From an uncultured Holophagaceae bacterium (GTDB taxonomy: Bacteria; Acidobacteriota; Holophagae; Holophagales; Holophagaceae): a stretch of DNA of 41,656 nucleotides. The stretch lies in the NCBI GenBank assembly GCA_903857495.1, contig CAIOFF010000043.1:1-41656 (forward strand), in the 5' to 3' direction. Below, piece after piece: positions 7,140 to 14,911 of this stretch. The notes beneath the pieces were generated by a model. That model saw only the letters and a program-made list of their open reading frames with translations, ran no database searches and was not told where the DNA came from. The position numbers were made by a program, and so were the translations under genes. Positions within the stretch are counted from its first letter, which is position 1. Each line of letters opens with the position of its first letter.

Positions 7140-8146
7140 GAAATCACCCCCGCGGCGCGAAGAACATCAGCCAATCCCAGGTGGGCGTGGCAGCCATGAG
7201 AACAGGACCAAGTGGGCCACCGGCCCGGTTCGTGGATGATGAAACCCGAATCGTCGTCAACGTTGCCGGAGTGTTCGTCATACCAAGGGCAGCTTGTCCG
7301 CCACTTCTTACCCTTCTTGACGCCTTCCTTGAAGAATGGCCGTTCAGGGCCAACCTGCACATCCATGGCCTTGAGCAGATCCGCCAGGCGCAGGGTTGAA
7401 AGATATCCAGGGACTGGCGCAGCCCAGCCATAGCCCGCTTCTTCGCGTTCTTCTCTTAGCCGCTTGATGTGCGGCAGAACAGGGATCGGCGGCACATCCA
7501 TCGTGGGCAGCTCGTCCAGCGGAATCGCCAGGGCTTCCCCCGGGATTTCTTCGCGCTGGATGGCATCGGCGCCGCCAGGATGCCCGGCCAGAAAGTAGAT
7601 CCGCGCCACATCGCGCAGGGCGCCCATGTCCAACCCGCGCCGGGTGTCCAGCAGGCCAAGGTGGGCCAGCGCCCATTCCGTCGCTTGATGCCACTGGGCC
7701 ACCGGGACAGGCTCGGCAAGGGCCACTAGGGCGCGATGCTTGGGCCATCCGTCCTTGTGGCTATATGTCGTGTACTGGTAGGCCAGCACCTCGGCAGCCC
7801 ACAGGGCATCCGACACTTCCAGCATCGTCACCGGGTTGTCGATCAGCACCTTCCGGGTTTTCGGTGTGCCGCTTTTGTGGAATTCGCCCGGGATCACTTC
7901 GTCGCGCGCGTTGTCATAGTCCAGGCCCAGCAATTGGATGGACTGGGCTTCGTCCTTGCCGCGGTGCTGCGGTTCAAACCTGGCGCCAGCAATTGCCGGT
8001 AGTCCCTTCTTGGGATCGTCGCCCTGCTTCACGCGGCGCGGCGTGTTCGTTCGTTCCAGGATCGCAACCAGTTCCGGCCAGGTGCCTTCCCAGGGCTTCG
8101 GTAGGTTGTCTGAAGCATGGGTGAATAATGAGCAGGTGACATTCAT
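7136..8146 (-). CDS. AEP-superfamily (primase-polymerase) replication protein
   Basis: The 336-residue product has the archaeo-eukaryotic primase hallmarks. LLGLDYDN (73-80) supplies two metal-binding aspartates (D76, D78). TTYSH (126-130), followed by PKHRALVAL, matches the histidine motif. DVARIYFLAGHPG (179-191) fits the third motif. The C-terminus has C and H residues in SCPWYDEH and WSCSHGCHAH that could bind zinc, as in primases with a terminal zinc element. The start ATG overlaps the upstream stop (ATGA), and the stop overlaps the ATPase start. It should prime replication of the excised element. Confidence 0.78.
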   Translation of the reverse strand: MNVTCSLFTHASDNLPKPWEGTWPELVAILERTNTPRRVKQGDDPKKGLPAIAGARFEPQHRGKDEAQSIQLLGLDYDNARDEVIPGEFHKSGTPKTRKVLIDNPVTMLEVSDALWAAEVLAYQYTTYSHKDGWPKHRALVALAEPVPVAQWHQATEWALAHLGLLDTRRGLDMGALRDVARIYFLAGHPGGADAIQREEIPGEALAIPLDELPTMDVPPIPVLPHIKRLREEREEAGYGWAAPVPGYLSTLRLADLLKAMDVQVGPERPFFKEGVKKGKKWRTSCPWYDEHSGNVDDDSGFIIHEPGRWPTWSCSHGCHAHLGLADVLRAAGVIS

Positions 8147-8490
8147 TCGGCACCGCCTTCCGGGCGCTCAATCTGCACCTTGTTTCCGGCGCCCAGGGCT
8201 TCCATCGCCAGCACCACATCCGCGCCCAGCTTCGTCCCGGCACCGGCGGCGTCCAGGATGATGCACCCGCCCTTGCCGTTGCGGATCTTCAGTTCTTCCA
8301 GGATCGTCCCATCCAGCTGGCGCAGGTAGAGCATCTGGAACCCGCGCCCGCGGGCCGCGCAAACTAGAATCCGCTTTGCCTGCCACCGCATCACATCCGG
8401 CGCCAGTTCGCCGTCCATGAACCGGCTCACGATCATAAATTCTTCCCCACAGTCCTGCTGGCGTCCCGCGCCACCGGCCCGCTTCGCCAT
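8143..8490 (-). CDS. Unknown 115-residue protein of the replication operon
   Basis: The start was chosen at the ATG at 8490, one base after the stop of the AlpA-like gene, with an AGGCGGG site upstream; the open frame extends to 8583 but would overlap that gene. The product (MAKRAGGAGRQ...) has a basic N-terminus and a C-terminal half with alternating hydrophobic and charged residues. I recognise no motif. Tight packing between the AlpA-like and primase genes suggests a role in replication or its control. Confidence 0.65.
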   Translation of the reverse strand: MAKRAGGAGRQQDCGEEFMIVSRFMDGELAPDVMRWQAKRILVCAARGRGFQMLYLRQLDGTILEELKIRNGKGGCIILDAAGAGTKLGADVVLAMEALGAGNKVQIERPEGGAE

Positions 8491-8491
8491 A

Positions 8492-8749
8492 TCAACCCGC
8501 CTTTCTGGCGTCATGCTCGGAAGTCGAGGCGGCGGTGTGGGCTTCCACCCATTCCGCCAGGGCGGGCAGGGAATAGCGGACACGGTTCCCCAGCTTGACG
8601 AACCGCGGGCCTTTGCCCTGGCAGCGCCATTCGGCCAGCGTCCACTCGGAACACTTCAAGTAGGCCGCCGCGTATCCCGCGCCTACCAGGCCGCCAGGGA
8701 TCGGCACCGCGTCGGCGGGTGCCTTGGGTTTTGTGGCTTCGTCGTTCAT
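8492..8749 (-). CDS. AlpA/excisionase-like helix-turn-helix protein
   Basis: This is a small DNA-binding protein of 85 residues. Residues 22-72 (AGYAAAYLKCSEWTLAEWR, then RFVKLGNRVRYSLPALAEWVEAH) match the MerR-like HTH of AlpA/excisionase proteins, with the typical R(V/Y)RY strand after the recognition helix. In P4-like elements such proteins activate integrase or promote excision. It heads the replication operon, so it may act as a switch. Its ribosome binding site AGAGG lies inside the dyad at 8754-8788. Confidence 0.82.
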   Translation of the reverse strand: MNDEATKPKAPADAVPIPGGLVGAGYAAAYLKCSEWTLAEWRCQGKGPRFVKLGNRVRYSLPALAEWVEAHTAASTSEHDARKAG

Positions 8750-8753
8750 GTTT

Positions 8754-8788
8754 ACCTCTGGATAGGCCCACTTGGGCTATCCACAGGT
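8754..8788 (-). promoter_or_regulatory. Dyad covering the ribosome binding site of the AlpA-like gene
   Basis: Arms 8754-8765 and 8777-8788 match at 11 of 12 positions, and inner GGG/CCC pairs leave a 4-base loop. On the minus strand the 3' arm contains AGAGGT, 4 bases before the ATG. As RNA it would hide the ribosome binding site; as DNA it would make a good operator for the RHH or AlpA-like protein. The two readings are not exclusive. Confidence 0.6.
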
Positions 8789-8832
8789 ATGAATTCCGGC
8801 TTTCGTATTATCAAAAACGAACAGCCCGGGAG

Positions 8833-9525
8833 TTAATACACCTCTATATCCCCCTGTGGGTTGGGCGCTAGATCCTGGAGTTTCCTTGAGGTGATTATTT
8901 CCTCACCATATTTGTCCCAGGCCGCGTCGAACAGCTGGGATTTAGTGCTGAGTTTTTCGCCAGTGATGGCATGACGCTTTATTTCTAGAGAATCGCCAGT
9001 GGACGCTTCGTGGATTATTCGGCAAATTTTTGGCGGCAGGCTTGAATCGTGGCAACCCATGCGGGTGAGAATTTCCCAGCAGCACGCCAATAAGGCTTTG
9101 CTAGGTGTTTGCTGCCCTTTCTTGACTGGAAGGAAAGTGGCGATCCTCCCGGCACGGGTCTTTATCTTCTGGATTGATTCCATGTCTCTGGCGAGGGCGG
9201 CCTGTTCTTCATCGACTAAATTTGTGTAGTGGCAAGCTGCCAAACCACCCATGTCTCGAAGGCCACGATAAAGGGCGTCGGCCTGCCTCTCGATATTGAG
9301 TAATTTGTCCCTGGCATCTGCTGGTGTTTGCCCCGCGGACAGACCTAACACAGCAGAGTAAAGCTGGGAGAGGTAGATCATTTCAGCGCGGAGGATCTCC
9401 GGGTTGACAGCCTGAACAGAAGCCTGGAGAAGCGACACAGCGCCGCCTATGGCCTTCTTCCCTTGCGCGGTTTCCCAGTTCCTAGGCTCCGCCTTGGCCT
9501 TTGGGTTTCTTCCTCGCCCAGCCAT
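8833..9525 (-). CDS. Unknown 230-residue protein, possible cargo
   Basis: The product starts MAGRGRNPKAKAE with a basic N-terminus, then appears mostly helical, with cysteines scattered in LAACHYTN and LLACCWEIL. I recognise no family. The gene uses many A/T-ending codons and is visibly AT-richer than the rest of the element, suggesting separate acquisition. A GGGGA site precedes the ATG at 9525. It stands alone between the replication operon and the RHH pair, with gaps of about 80-90 bp on each side, as a cargo or moron gene would. A phage-interference role is possible but unsupported. Confidence 0.6.
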   Translation of the reverse strand: MAGRGRNPKAKAEPRNWETAQGKKAIGGAVSLLQASVQAVNPEILRAEMIYLSQLYSAVLGLSAGQTPADARDKLLNIERQADALYRGLRDMGGLAACHYTNLVDEEQAALARDMESIQKIKTRAGRIATFLPVKKGQQTPSKALLACCWEILTRMGCHDSSLPPKICRIIHEASTGDSLEIKRHAITGEKLSTKSQLFDAAWDKYGEEIITSRKLQDLAPNPQGDIEVY

Positions 9526-9617
9526 AACATCCCCGCCGATGCATCCCGCAAAGGAAGCGCGGCAGCTGGTGCGGGAACCAGTTTTCGGGCCGTCGCCCTA
9601 GCCGCGCTTATTCGATT

Positions 9618-9842
9618 CTAGGCTACCGATTCACGGCCCGCCTGGATGAAGGCGCGAAGGTTCCACGGCCCGCCGGTGACGAACAGGCGTTCACCTGCCA
9701 GGGCGCCCAGTTCGGCATACCCTTCGGCTTCTTCGGGTGTGGGTGCGGGCTTGTGCAGATCCGCCGCCAGGCGGGCCATGATCACAGGGCCAGCGAACCG
9801 CCCCGCCTGGCGGGCTTCTTCTAGTGTGGTGGGCTTGTTCAT
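9618..9842 (-). CDS. Unknown 74-residue protein coupled to the RHH gene
   Basis: The ATG at 9842 overlaps the stop of the RHH gene (ATGA), so the two are translated together. The product (MNKPTTLEEARQAG...) is acidic, alanine-rich and probably helical, with no recognised motif. The RHH-plus-small-partner layout recalls antitoxin-toxin pairs, but nothing in the sequence identifies a toxin. Confidence 0.6.
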   Translation of the reverse strand: MNKPTTLEEARQAGRFAGPVIMARLAADLHKPAPTPEEAEGYAELGALAGERLFVTGGPWNLRAFIQAGRESVA

Positions 9843-10039
9843 GGCTTTAGATCCTCAAGGGACACAGGCGCGGGATCTGCCGCGGCAGGGCCGTAGGCGG
9901 CCAGGATTAGGCGGCCCAGCAGGCGGCCAGGTGACAGGCCCAGGCGCTCGCAAGCGGCCCGGAACAGGGCGTGTTCATCTTCCCGAAGGCGGAAGGATAA
10001 TTGGACTGTGGGTATTTCAGCTTTCGGCCTGCCTGCCAT
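9839..10039 (-). CDS. Ribbon-helix-helix (CopG/Arc-like) DNA-binding protein
   Basis: The 66-residue product begins MAGRPKAEIPTVQLSFRLREDEHALFRAACERLGLSP... with an extended strand VQLSFRLRED followed by two helices, the pattern of ribbon-helix-helix proteins. It is likely dimeric and a candidate repressor of the element. The 200-bp gap upstream (10040-10239), shared with the end of the integrase gene, is AT-rich and should hold its promoter; I could not settle on -35/-10 boxes. Confidence 0.7.
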   Translation of the reverse strand: MAGRPKAEIPTVQLSFRLREDEHALFRAACERLGLSPGRLLGRLILAAYGPAAADPAPVSLEDLKP

Positions 10040-10239
10040 GTTTCACCCCATGCCCAACAGGCTAGCCGATCCGCGCGGGCGCGTGAAGGGTATTTCTACT
10101 TTCGATAACGGCCATTATGTAACCTCAACTTTTTGCTAAGTACTTGTGTTTTCAGCATCGGATATTTTGGCCTGTGCCGGGTTCTGAAAGTGAATAAGTG
10201 GGCGCCGGTTATCTGCACTTGGCCGCCTAATCGAATGAG

Positions 10240-11637
10240 TCAGGCGCCCTTGGCCTTCTCTTTCGCCTTCTCATCCTTGGCCGCCTTCGCTTCTTCGGCT
10301 TCCTTCGCCAGATCCACCGATCCGGCCAGCAGGGCGGCCATGCGGGCGCCGATCACTTCCACGGCATCCTTCAGCGGGTCAAAGCCCAGGCGGGCATACC
10401 CTTCGGTTACAGTCCCGGCGGCGTGGCCCAGCAGGGCGCCGGTGAAGGAATTGGGATAGCCCAGGCGGGCGCCCAGGCTGGCGAAGGATCGGCGCAGATC
10501 ATGGATCGTCACATCCGACAGATCCACCCGATCCTTCTTCGGCACCTTGGCCTTCACTTGCAGGGCCGTCACCGCGGCTTGAACCGTGGCCCACATCTTG
10601 GGCAGGCCCACCAGGGCTTCGCCTGTGTAATAGCCCGGGATCACATAGGGATTACCCAACACCTTCGGCAGCGTGTCGAGCAGCTGGTGGGCGGCGGCGC
10701 ATAGCGGCACGATCCGGGCGCCTACCTTCTTGGCCGTCTTGTGGAAGGCCAGGCGGATCTGCCCGGCTTCCAGATCCACCGCGGCCCAGGGCAGGGCAGG
10801 GCTTTCCACGATGTAGGCGCCGGTTTCCTTGTCCTTCTTCTTGGCGCCGATCAATTCGGACTTCCTCATGCCGGTGAGCAGGTAAAGGCGGAAGGCGGCC
10901 AGGGCGTGAACATCCAGGGCCGCCAGGGCTTCCTTGTCCCGGTTCTGGCCTGTGGGCGTGGGTTCCAGGTGCCGCAGGGCCGCGCCCAGGGCGATCAGTT
11001 CCCGATCCGACAGGTGGCGATCCTTCTTCGTTTCTGCGGCGCGGGCCTGGCCCTTGGCTGGGTTTGTTCCGGCAGGACAGAAGCCCCACAGGGCGCCCAG
11101 GGTAAACATCTTGGACAGGACGGCCCGGGTGCGGTTCGCCAGGATGCCCTTGGGCGTGTCCTTGCGGATCTTCGCCAGCAGGCGGGCCACTTCGGGCGTG
11201 TCCACATCCTTTACCCGCATGGGACCCAGGGCGGGAAGGATGTGCTTATCCAACAGGCGGGCGTATTCGGCGCGGGTGCTGGGCTTGAGCGTGGGCAGGT
11301 GTTCGGCCCGGAATTGCTCGGCCAGATCCTTCACTGTCTTGGCCGCGCGCTCGGCCTTCTTCTTTGCCGCGGGATCGTTGCCGTCGCCAATGTCGCCTAG
11401 CAGCTTGATGGCCTTTTCCCTGGCCCTGCCCACCGTCACTTCCGGCCACCTGCCGATTGAGTGCGTTTTCCCCTGCCCATGCACCCGGAAGCGCAGCACC
11501 CAGGACAGGGTGCCTGCGGGCGTCATCTGGATATACAGGCCGCGGGTTGTGGCATCTGGAACCCGGTATGTCTTGGCCTTCGGTTCCATCCCTTCAACAA
11601 ACGCCTTGTTGATCACCTTGCCCTTGGTTTCGCCCAT
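10240..11637 (-). CDS. int: Tyrosine-recombinase integrase of the element
   Basis: The 465-residue protein integrates and excises the element at tRNA-Lys. The N-terminal 1-95 region is the arm-binding (DUF4102-type) domain, 100-180 the SAM-like core-binding domain, and 205-430 the catalytic domain. Catalytic residues are visible: R258 in LTGMRKSEL, K near 300 (HKTAKK), H379 and R382 in IHDLRRS, H405 in LLGHAAG and Y414 in TEGYAR. A Lys/Ala/Glu-rich tail follows (440-465). It reads away from attR and toward the tRNA, so it lies at the far end from the reconstituted tRNA gene. Confidence 0.95.
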   Translation of the reverse strand: MGETKGKVINKAFVEGMEPKAKTYRVPDATTRGLYIQMTPAGTLSWVLRFRVHGQGKTHSIGRWPEVTVGRAREKAIKLLGDIGDGNDPAAKKKAERAAKTVKDLAEQFRAEHLPTLKPSTRAEYARLLDKHILPALGPMRVKDVDTPEVARLLAKIRKDTPKGILANRTRAVLSKMFTLGALWGFCPAGTNPAKGQARAAETKKDRHLSDRELIALGAALRHLEPTPTGQNRDKEALAALDVHALAAFRLYLLTGMRKSELIGAKKKDKETGAYIVESPALPWAAVDLEAGQIRLAFHKTAKKVGARIVPLCAAAHQLLDTLPKVLGNPYVIPGYYTGEALVGLPKMWATVQAAVTALQVKAKVPKKDRVDLSDVTIHDLRRSFASLGARLGYPNSFTGALLGHAAGTVTEGYARLGFDPLKDAVEVIGARMAALLAGSVDLAKEAEEAKAAKDEKAKEKAKGA

Positions 11638-11666
11638 GAGTCACCGCCTGGGATCAGTGTAAGCCA

Positions 11667-11686
11667 TTACCACACTGTTACCACAT
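11667..11686 (+). repeat. Candidate integrase arm site at the right end
   Basis: The double TTACC motif (TTACC-N6-TTACCACAT) matches 3910-3929 at 17 of 20 bases in the same orientation. It lies just upstream of the integrase start. The following 11700-11815 stretch has further short repeats (GTAGGCCC twice) and no gene. Confidence 0.45.
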
Positions 11687-11815
11687 ACCAGGCCCAATTT
11701 GCACCCAGGTAGGCCCTGGGTAGGCCCAAGGTAGATTGGCCTAAGATCCAGCAGGGACGCGGTAAAGCCCAGGGATGCACCCGGGTAGCACCCAGGGCGG
11801 CCCAAGTCGAAAAAC

Positions 11816-11867
11816 CTGACTCTTAATCAGAGGGTCCCCGGTTCGAGTCCGGGAGGGACCACCAGCA
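11816..11867 (+). repeat. attR: 52-bp copy of the tRNA-Lys 3' half
   Basis: It is identical to 3789-3840. The 5' half of the tRNA is absent, so this is not a functional tRNA gene. Confidence 0.93.
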
Positions 11868-11870
11868 CTG

Positions 11871-11902
11871 AACCCCGTGGAAGCTGAGCCACGGGGTTTT
11901 TT
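11871..11902 (+). terminator. Original chromosomal terminator of tRNA-Lys, displaced by the element
   Basis: A 10-bp perfect stem AACCCCGTGG/CCACGGGGTT (11871-11880, 11889-11898) is followed by TTTTTT. It sits immediately after attR, where the uninterrupted tRNA gene would have ended before integration. Confidence 0.85.
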
Positions 11903-11963
11903 CTGTACGATTTAACCTAAGGCTGATCTGGGGTGCTTCTGCCCCAACTCTCGGAGAGCCTGC

Positions 11964-12590
11964 ATGCCCAGCCTACGAGTCGCCTATGTGGATACGGAGA
12001 CCACCGGGCTGTCGGCCACCTCGGACCGGATCATCGAGATTGCCATCGTGCTGGCCGAAGTGGACTGGGAGACAGGCCGGATCATCCAGCGGCTGGACCA
12101 GTACCAGGGCCTTCAGGATCCGGGCCGCCGGATCCCCGCTGAGGCCATGGCCGTCCACGGCATCACGGATGCGATGGTGCGGGGGCATCGGATCGATCGT
12201 CGTGCCTGCACGGGCCTGCTCGCCGCCGCCGACCTCTGTCTCGCCCACAACAGCGGGTTTGACAAGGGCTTCGTGGCCCAGGTGGTCGCGGAGACGCACA
12301 CCTACACCTGGGGCTGCACCTGCCGCGGAATTCCCTGGAAGAAGCTCTATCCCTCCATCTGCTCGACGGCCCTGCAGAGCCTCAGCCGGTACTTCGGCTC
12401 TGAGAAGGGGGTTGCGCACCGGGCCCTGGGCGATGTGGAGACCACCATGAACCTGGTGTCTCTCCTAGGCATCCAGGGGGCCCGAGCCTTCCAGCATTAT
12501 CTTTTGCACAAGAAGATCATGCGGGTGGGCCTGACGCCCGAGGTTGTGGTCCTGCCAGACCTTACCTTCCAAAGACAGCTGCTCCGGTAG
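11964..12590 (+). CDS. DnaQ-like DEDDh 3'-5' exonuclease
   Basis: The 208-residue protein has Exo I YVDTETTG (8-15), Exo II in AHNSGFDKGF and Exo III HRALGDVETT, giving the DEDDh metal and histidine residues. This family includes the polymerase III epsilon subunit, RNase T and stand-alone exonucleases. The lack of a clear beta-clamp motif or extra domain argues for a stand-alone nuclease; the exact substrate cannot be read from sequence. A GGAG site precedes the ATG. Confidence 0.88.
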   Translation: MPSLRVAYVDTETTGLSATSDRIIEIAIVLAEVDWETGRIIQRLDQYQGLQDPGRRIPAEAMAVHGITDAMVRGHRIDRRACTGLLAAADLCLAHNSGFDKGFVAQVVAETHTYTWGCTCRGIPWKKLYPSICSTALQSLSRYFGSEKGVAHRALGDVETTMNLVSLLGIQGARAFQHYLLHKKIMRVGLTPEVVVLPDLTFQRQLLR

Positions 12591-12621
12591 CAGACAGCCG
12601 TCGCCTCTGCGGCTTACCCCC

Positions 12622-12644
12622 TACAATGAAGCCTTGCCCGGAGG
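12622..12644 (+). promoter_or_regulatory. -10 box and ribosome binding site of topB
   Basis: TACAAT at 12622-12627 is a near-consensus -10 box; the -35 region is weak. GGAGG at 12640-12644 is 4 bases before the CTG at 12649. A transcript starting near 12634 would exclude the TTG at 12634 as a useful start. Confidence 0.45.
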
Positions 12645-12648
12645 CTGC

Positions 12649-14649
12649 CTGCGTCTGATCGTCGCTGAGAAACCCAGCATGGGGCGTGCCCTGGCGGAGG
12701 CTCTAGGGCTCACGGAGCGGGGGCGGAACCTCATCGAGGGCAAAGGTCTGGTGGTGACCTGGTGCGTGGGGCATCTGGTGGAGGCCCTGAACCCCGAGGG
12801 CTATGATCCCGCCTGGAAGGCCTGGCGCTGGGATCGCCTGCCCATCTTTCCGGAGCCCTTCCGCTACGCACCCATCGCCCAGACGAAGGAGCAGTTCGAG
12901 GTGGTGGCGCGCCTGCTCAACCGGGCGGACATCACGGACGTGGTGAACGCCACGGACGCCGGTCGGGAAGGAGAGCTGATCTTCGACCTCGTCTACCGCC
13001 TGGCCGCCTGCGAGAAGCCCGTGCTGCGCTTCTGGACCTCCAGCCTCACGCCGGAGGCCATCCAGGCCGCCTACGACTGCATGAAGCCCGGCGAGGCCTA
13101 CACGGGCCTGCGGGAGGCCGCGCGCAGCCGCCAGGAGGCCGACTGGCTGGTGGGCATCAACGCGACCCGGGCCCAGACCCTCCGCATGCGCCGGAGCGGG
13201 GCCGAGGATGGCGTGTGGAGTGTGGGGCGCGTGCAGACGCCGACCCTGGCGCTGCTGGTGCGCCGGGAGCTGGAGATCCGGGACTTCACGCCCCAGACCT
13301 TCTGGACCCTGCGGGCCCGCTTCGCCCATCCCAACGGCAGCTACGAGGGGCGCTGGTTCAAGGAACAGGGCGACCAGTCCGTGGAGCGCTTCACCACCGA
13401 GGCCGAGGCCCTGGCCCTGGCTGCAAGGCTGGAGGGCCAGCCTGGGAAGATCCGCAGCGCCACCGGCCGCACCGAGAAGAAGAAGCCGGAGCTGCTCTAC
13501 GACCTGACGGCCCTGCAGAAGGAGGCCAACAAGCGCTTCGGCTTCACCGCCGAGGGCACCCTGGGGCTGGCGCAGAGCCTGTACGAGAAGCAGCTCATAT
13601 CGTACCCCCGCACCAACAGCCGCCACCTCACCGAGGCTGACGCGCTGAAGGCGCCCCACTGGATCAAGGCCCTGGCCCAGGGCCACCTCACGGAGCTGCA
13701 GCCCTTCCTGGACGAGCTGCGCAAGCGCTGGCCCGTGAAGCTGGACAAGCGGTTCGTGAACGACAAGGAAGTAGAGGACCACGCGGCCCTGGTGCCCACG
13801 GAGAAGCCCGCCCGGGGCCTGGCCGGCGACGAACTGCGGATCTACGACCTCATCGCCCGGCGCTTCCTGGGCGCCTACTTCCCGGACCGGGTGGAGGCCA
13901 AGACCACGATCATCACCGAGGTGGATGGCGAGACCTTCAAGACCAACGGCACCGTCGTGAAGGAGGAGGGCTGGTCCGCGGTGGATCCGCCGCACCGCCG
14001 CAAGAAGGTCGAGAAGGTGGCCGATCCCGCCGAGGCCGAGGAGGACGGCGAGGAGGAGGTCGAAGGCGGGCTGCCGGGGGTGAAGAAGGGCGATGCAGTG
14101 GAGACCACCTCGCTGCATCCCAAGGAGGGCAAGACCACCCCGCCCAAGCGCATGAGCGAAGGCGACCTGCTGTCGGCCATGCAGGGGGCGGGCCGGGAGC
14201 TGGATGACGAGGCCCTGCGCGGGGCCATGCGGGACTGCGGGCTCGGCACCCCGGCCACCCGCGCCAACATGATCGAGACCCTCATCAAGCGGACCTACAT
14301 CGACCGGAAGCGCAACGTACTGGTGCCCACGGACAAGGGCATCCGCCTGATCCAGGGCCTCCCGGCCGAGGCCCTGCGGAGCGCCGAGCTGACCGGCAGC
14401 TGGGAGGCCCGCCTCGAGCGCATGCGCCGCGGCGAGGAGACCCGCACGGCGTTCATGGCGGACATCCGCGGCTTCGTCGCCACGGTGGTGGCCGAGCTCC
14501 AGGATGCCCCGGCCCCGCAGGCCCACGGCATCCCCTGCGCCACCTGCGGCAAGCCCATGCGCATCCTCCCCAGCACCCGGCGCGGCGATTTCTTTCACCG
14601 CTGCTCCGACTGCAACCTGACGCTCCCCATCGTGAAGACCGCCGGTTGA
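12649..14649 (+). CDS. topB: DNA topoisomerase III (type IA)
   Basis: The 666-residue type IA topoisomerase relaxes and decatenates DNA. The Toprim domain opens with (M)RLIVAEKPS and has ATDAGREGE at about 101-109. The active-site tyrosine is Y319 in ISYPRTNSRHL. The C-terminus (GIPCATCGKPM to RCSDCN) carries a four-Cys zinc motif. An acidic linker follows near 460. The family normally starts MRLxxAEKPS; here the Met codon is CTG, with no ATG, GTG or suitably placed TTG, so a CTG start is proposed. It lies outside attR, so it is chromosomal. Confidence 0.93.
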   Translation: MRLIVAEKPSMGRALAEALGLTERGRNLIEGKGLVVTWCVGHLVEALNPEGYDPAWKAWRWDRLPIFPEPFRYAPIAQTKEQFEVVARLLNRADITDVVNATDAGREGELIFDLVYRLAACEKPVLRFWTSSLTPEAIQAAYDCMKPGEAYTGLREAARSRQEADWLVGINATRAQTLRMRRSGAEDGVWSVGRVQTPTLALLVRRELEIRDFTPQTFWTLRARFAHPNGSYEGRWFKEQGDQSVERFTTEAEALALAARLEGQPGKIRSATGRTEKKKPELLYDLTALQKEANKRFGFTAEGTLGLAQSLYEKQLISYPRTNSRHLTEADALKAPHWIKALAQGHLTELQPFLDELRKRWPVKLDKRFVNDKEVEDHAALVPTEKPARGLAGDELRIYDLIARRFLGAYFPDRVEAKTTIITEVDGETFKTNGTVVKEEGWSAVDPPHRRKKVEKVADPAEAEEDGEEEVEGGLPGVKKGDAVETTSLHPKEGKTTPPKRMSEGDLLSAMQGAGRELDDEALRGAMRDCGLGTPATRANMIETLIKRTYIDRKRNVLVPTDKGIRLIQGLPAEALRSAELTGSWEARLERMRRGEETRTAFMADIRGFVATVVAELQDAPAPQAHGIPCATCGKPMRILPSTRRGDFFHRCSDCNLTLPIVKTAG

Positions 14650-14737
14650 GGGGCCGCGGGGTCGGGCTCATTAAATATTTTATGGCGTTAATGGAACAGG
14701 AGCCTATGTTGGGGCTCTGCCCTTCCCCGGAGACTCC

Positions 14738-14911
14738 ATGTCCAGCCTGACCGCCCCGCAGCTGCAGCTCTCCTTCGAGTTCGCCGAGACCCTGGTCCAG
14801 CACCTGCAGGAGGCCTCCCATCAGCTCGACGCGTCCGTCCTGCAGCGGGACGCCGAAGCGCTGCGCGCTCAGATCAACGCCCAGATCCGGTCCGTCCAGC
14901 CGGAGCACTGA
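14738..14911 (+). CDS. Unknown 57-residue protein
   Basis: ATG at 14738 follows a well-placed GGAG. The product (MSSLTAPQLQLSFEFAETLV...) looks like one long amphipathic helix, including residues QHLQEASHQLDASVLQRDAE, ending QPEH. An AT-rich stretch at 14670-14690 upstream may hold a promoter. Nothing else is recognised. It is short but has a proper start site and GC-rich third positions. Confidence 0.65.
   Translation: MSSLTAPQLQLSFEFAETLVQHLQEASHQLDASVLQRDAEALRAQINAQIRSVQPEH

Larger units (their letters stand above)
3789..11867. mobile_element. tRNA-Lys-integrated satellite-like element, about 8.0 kb
   Basis: The boundaries are 52-bp perfect direct repeats made of the tRNA 3' half (3789-3840 and 11816-11867; period 8027 bp). 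All genes inside lie on the minus strand: integrase, a ribbon-helix-helix protein, an AlpA-like protein, primase, P-loop ATPase, a zinc-ribbon protein and unknowns. There are no structural phage, terminase, relaxase or toxin genes that I recognise. Integrase, AlpA and primase-helicase together recall P4-like satellites and phage-inducible islands. That classification is inference; a mobilizable island is the alternative. Confidence 0.88.

Noticed and set aside
11816-11867. Second tRNA-Lys gene
   Set aside because: Only the 3' half is present; it is the att repeat.
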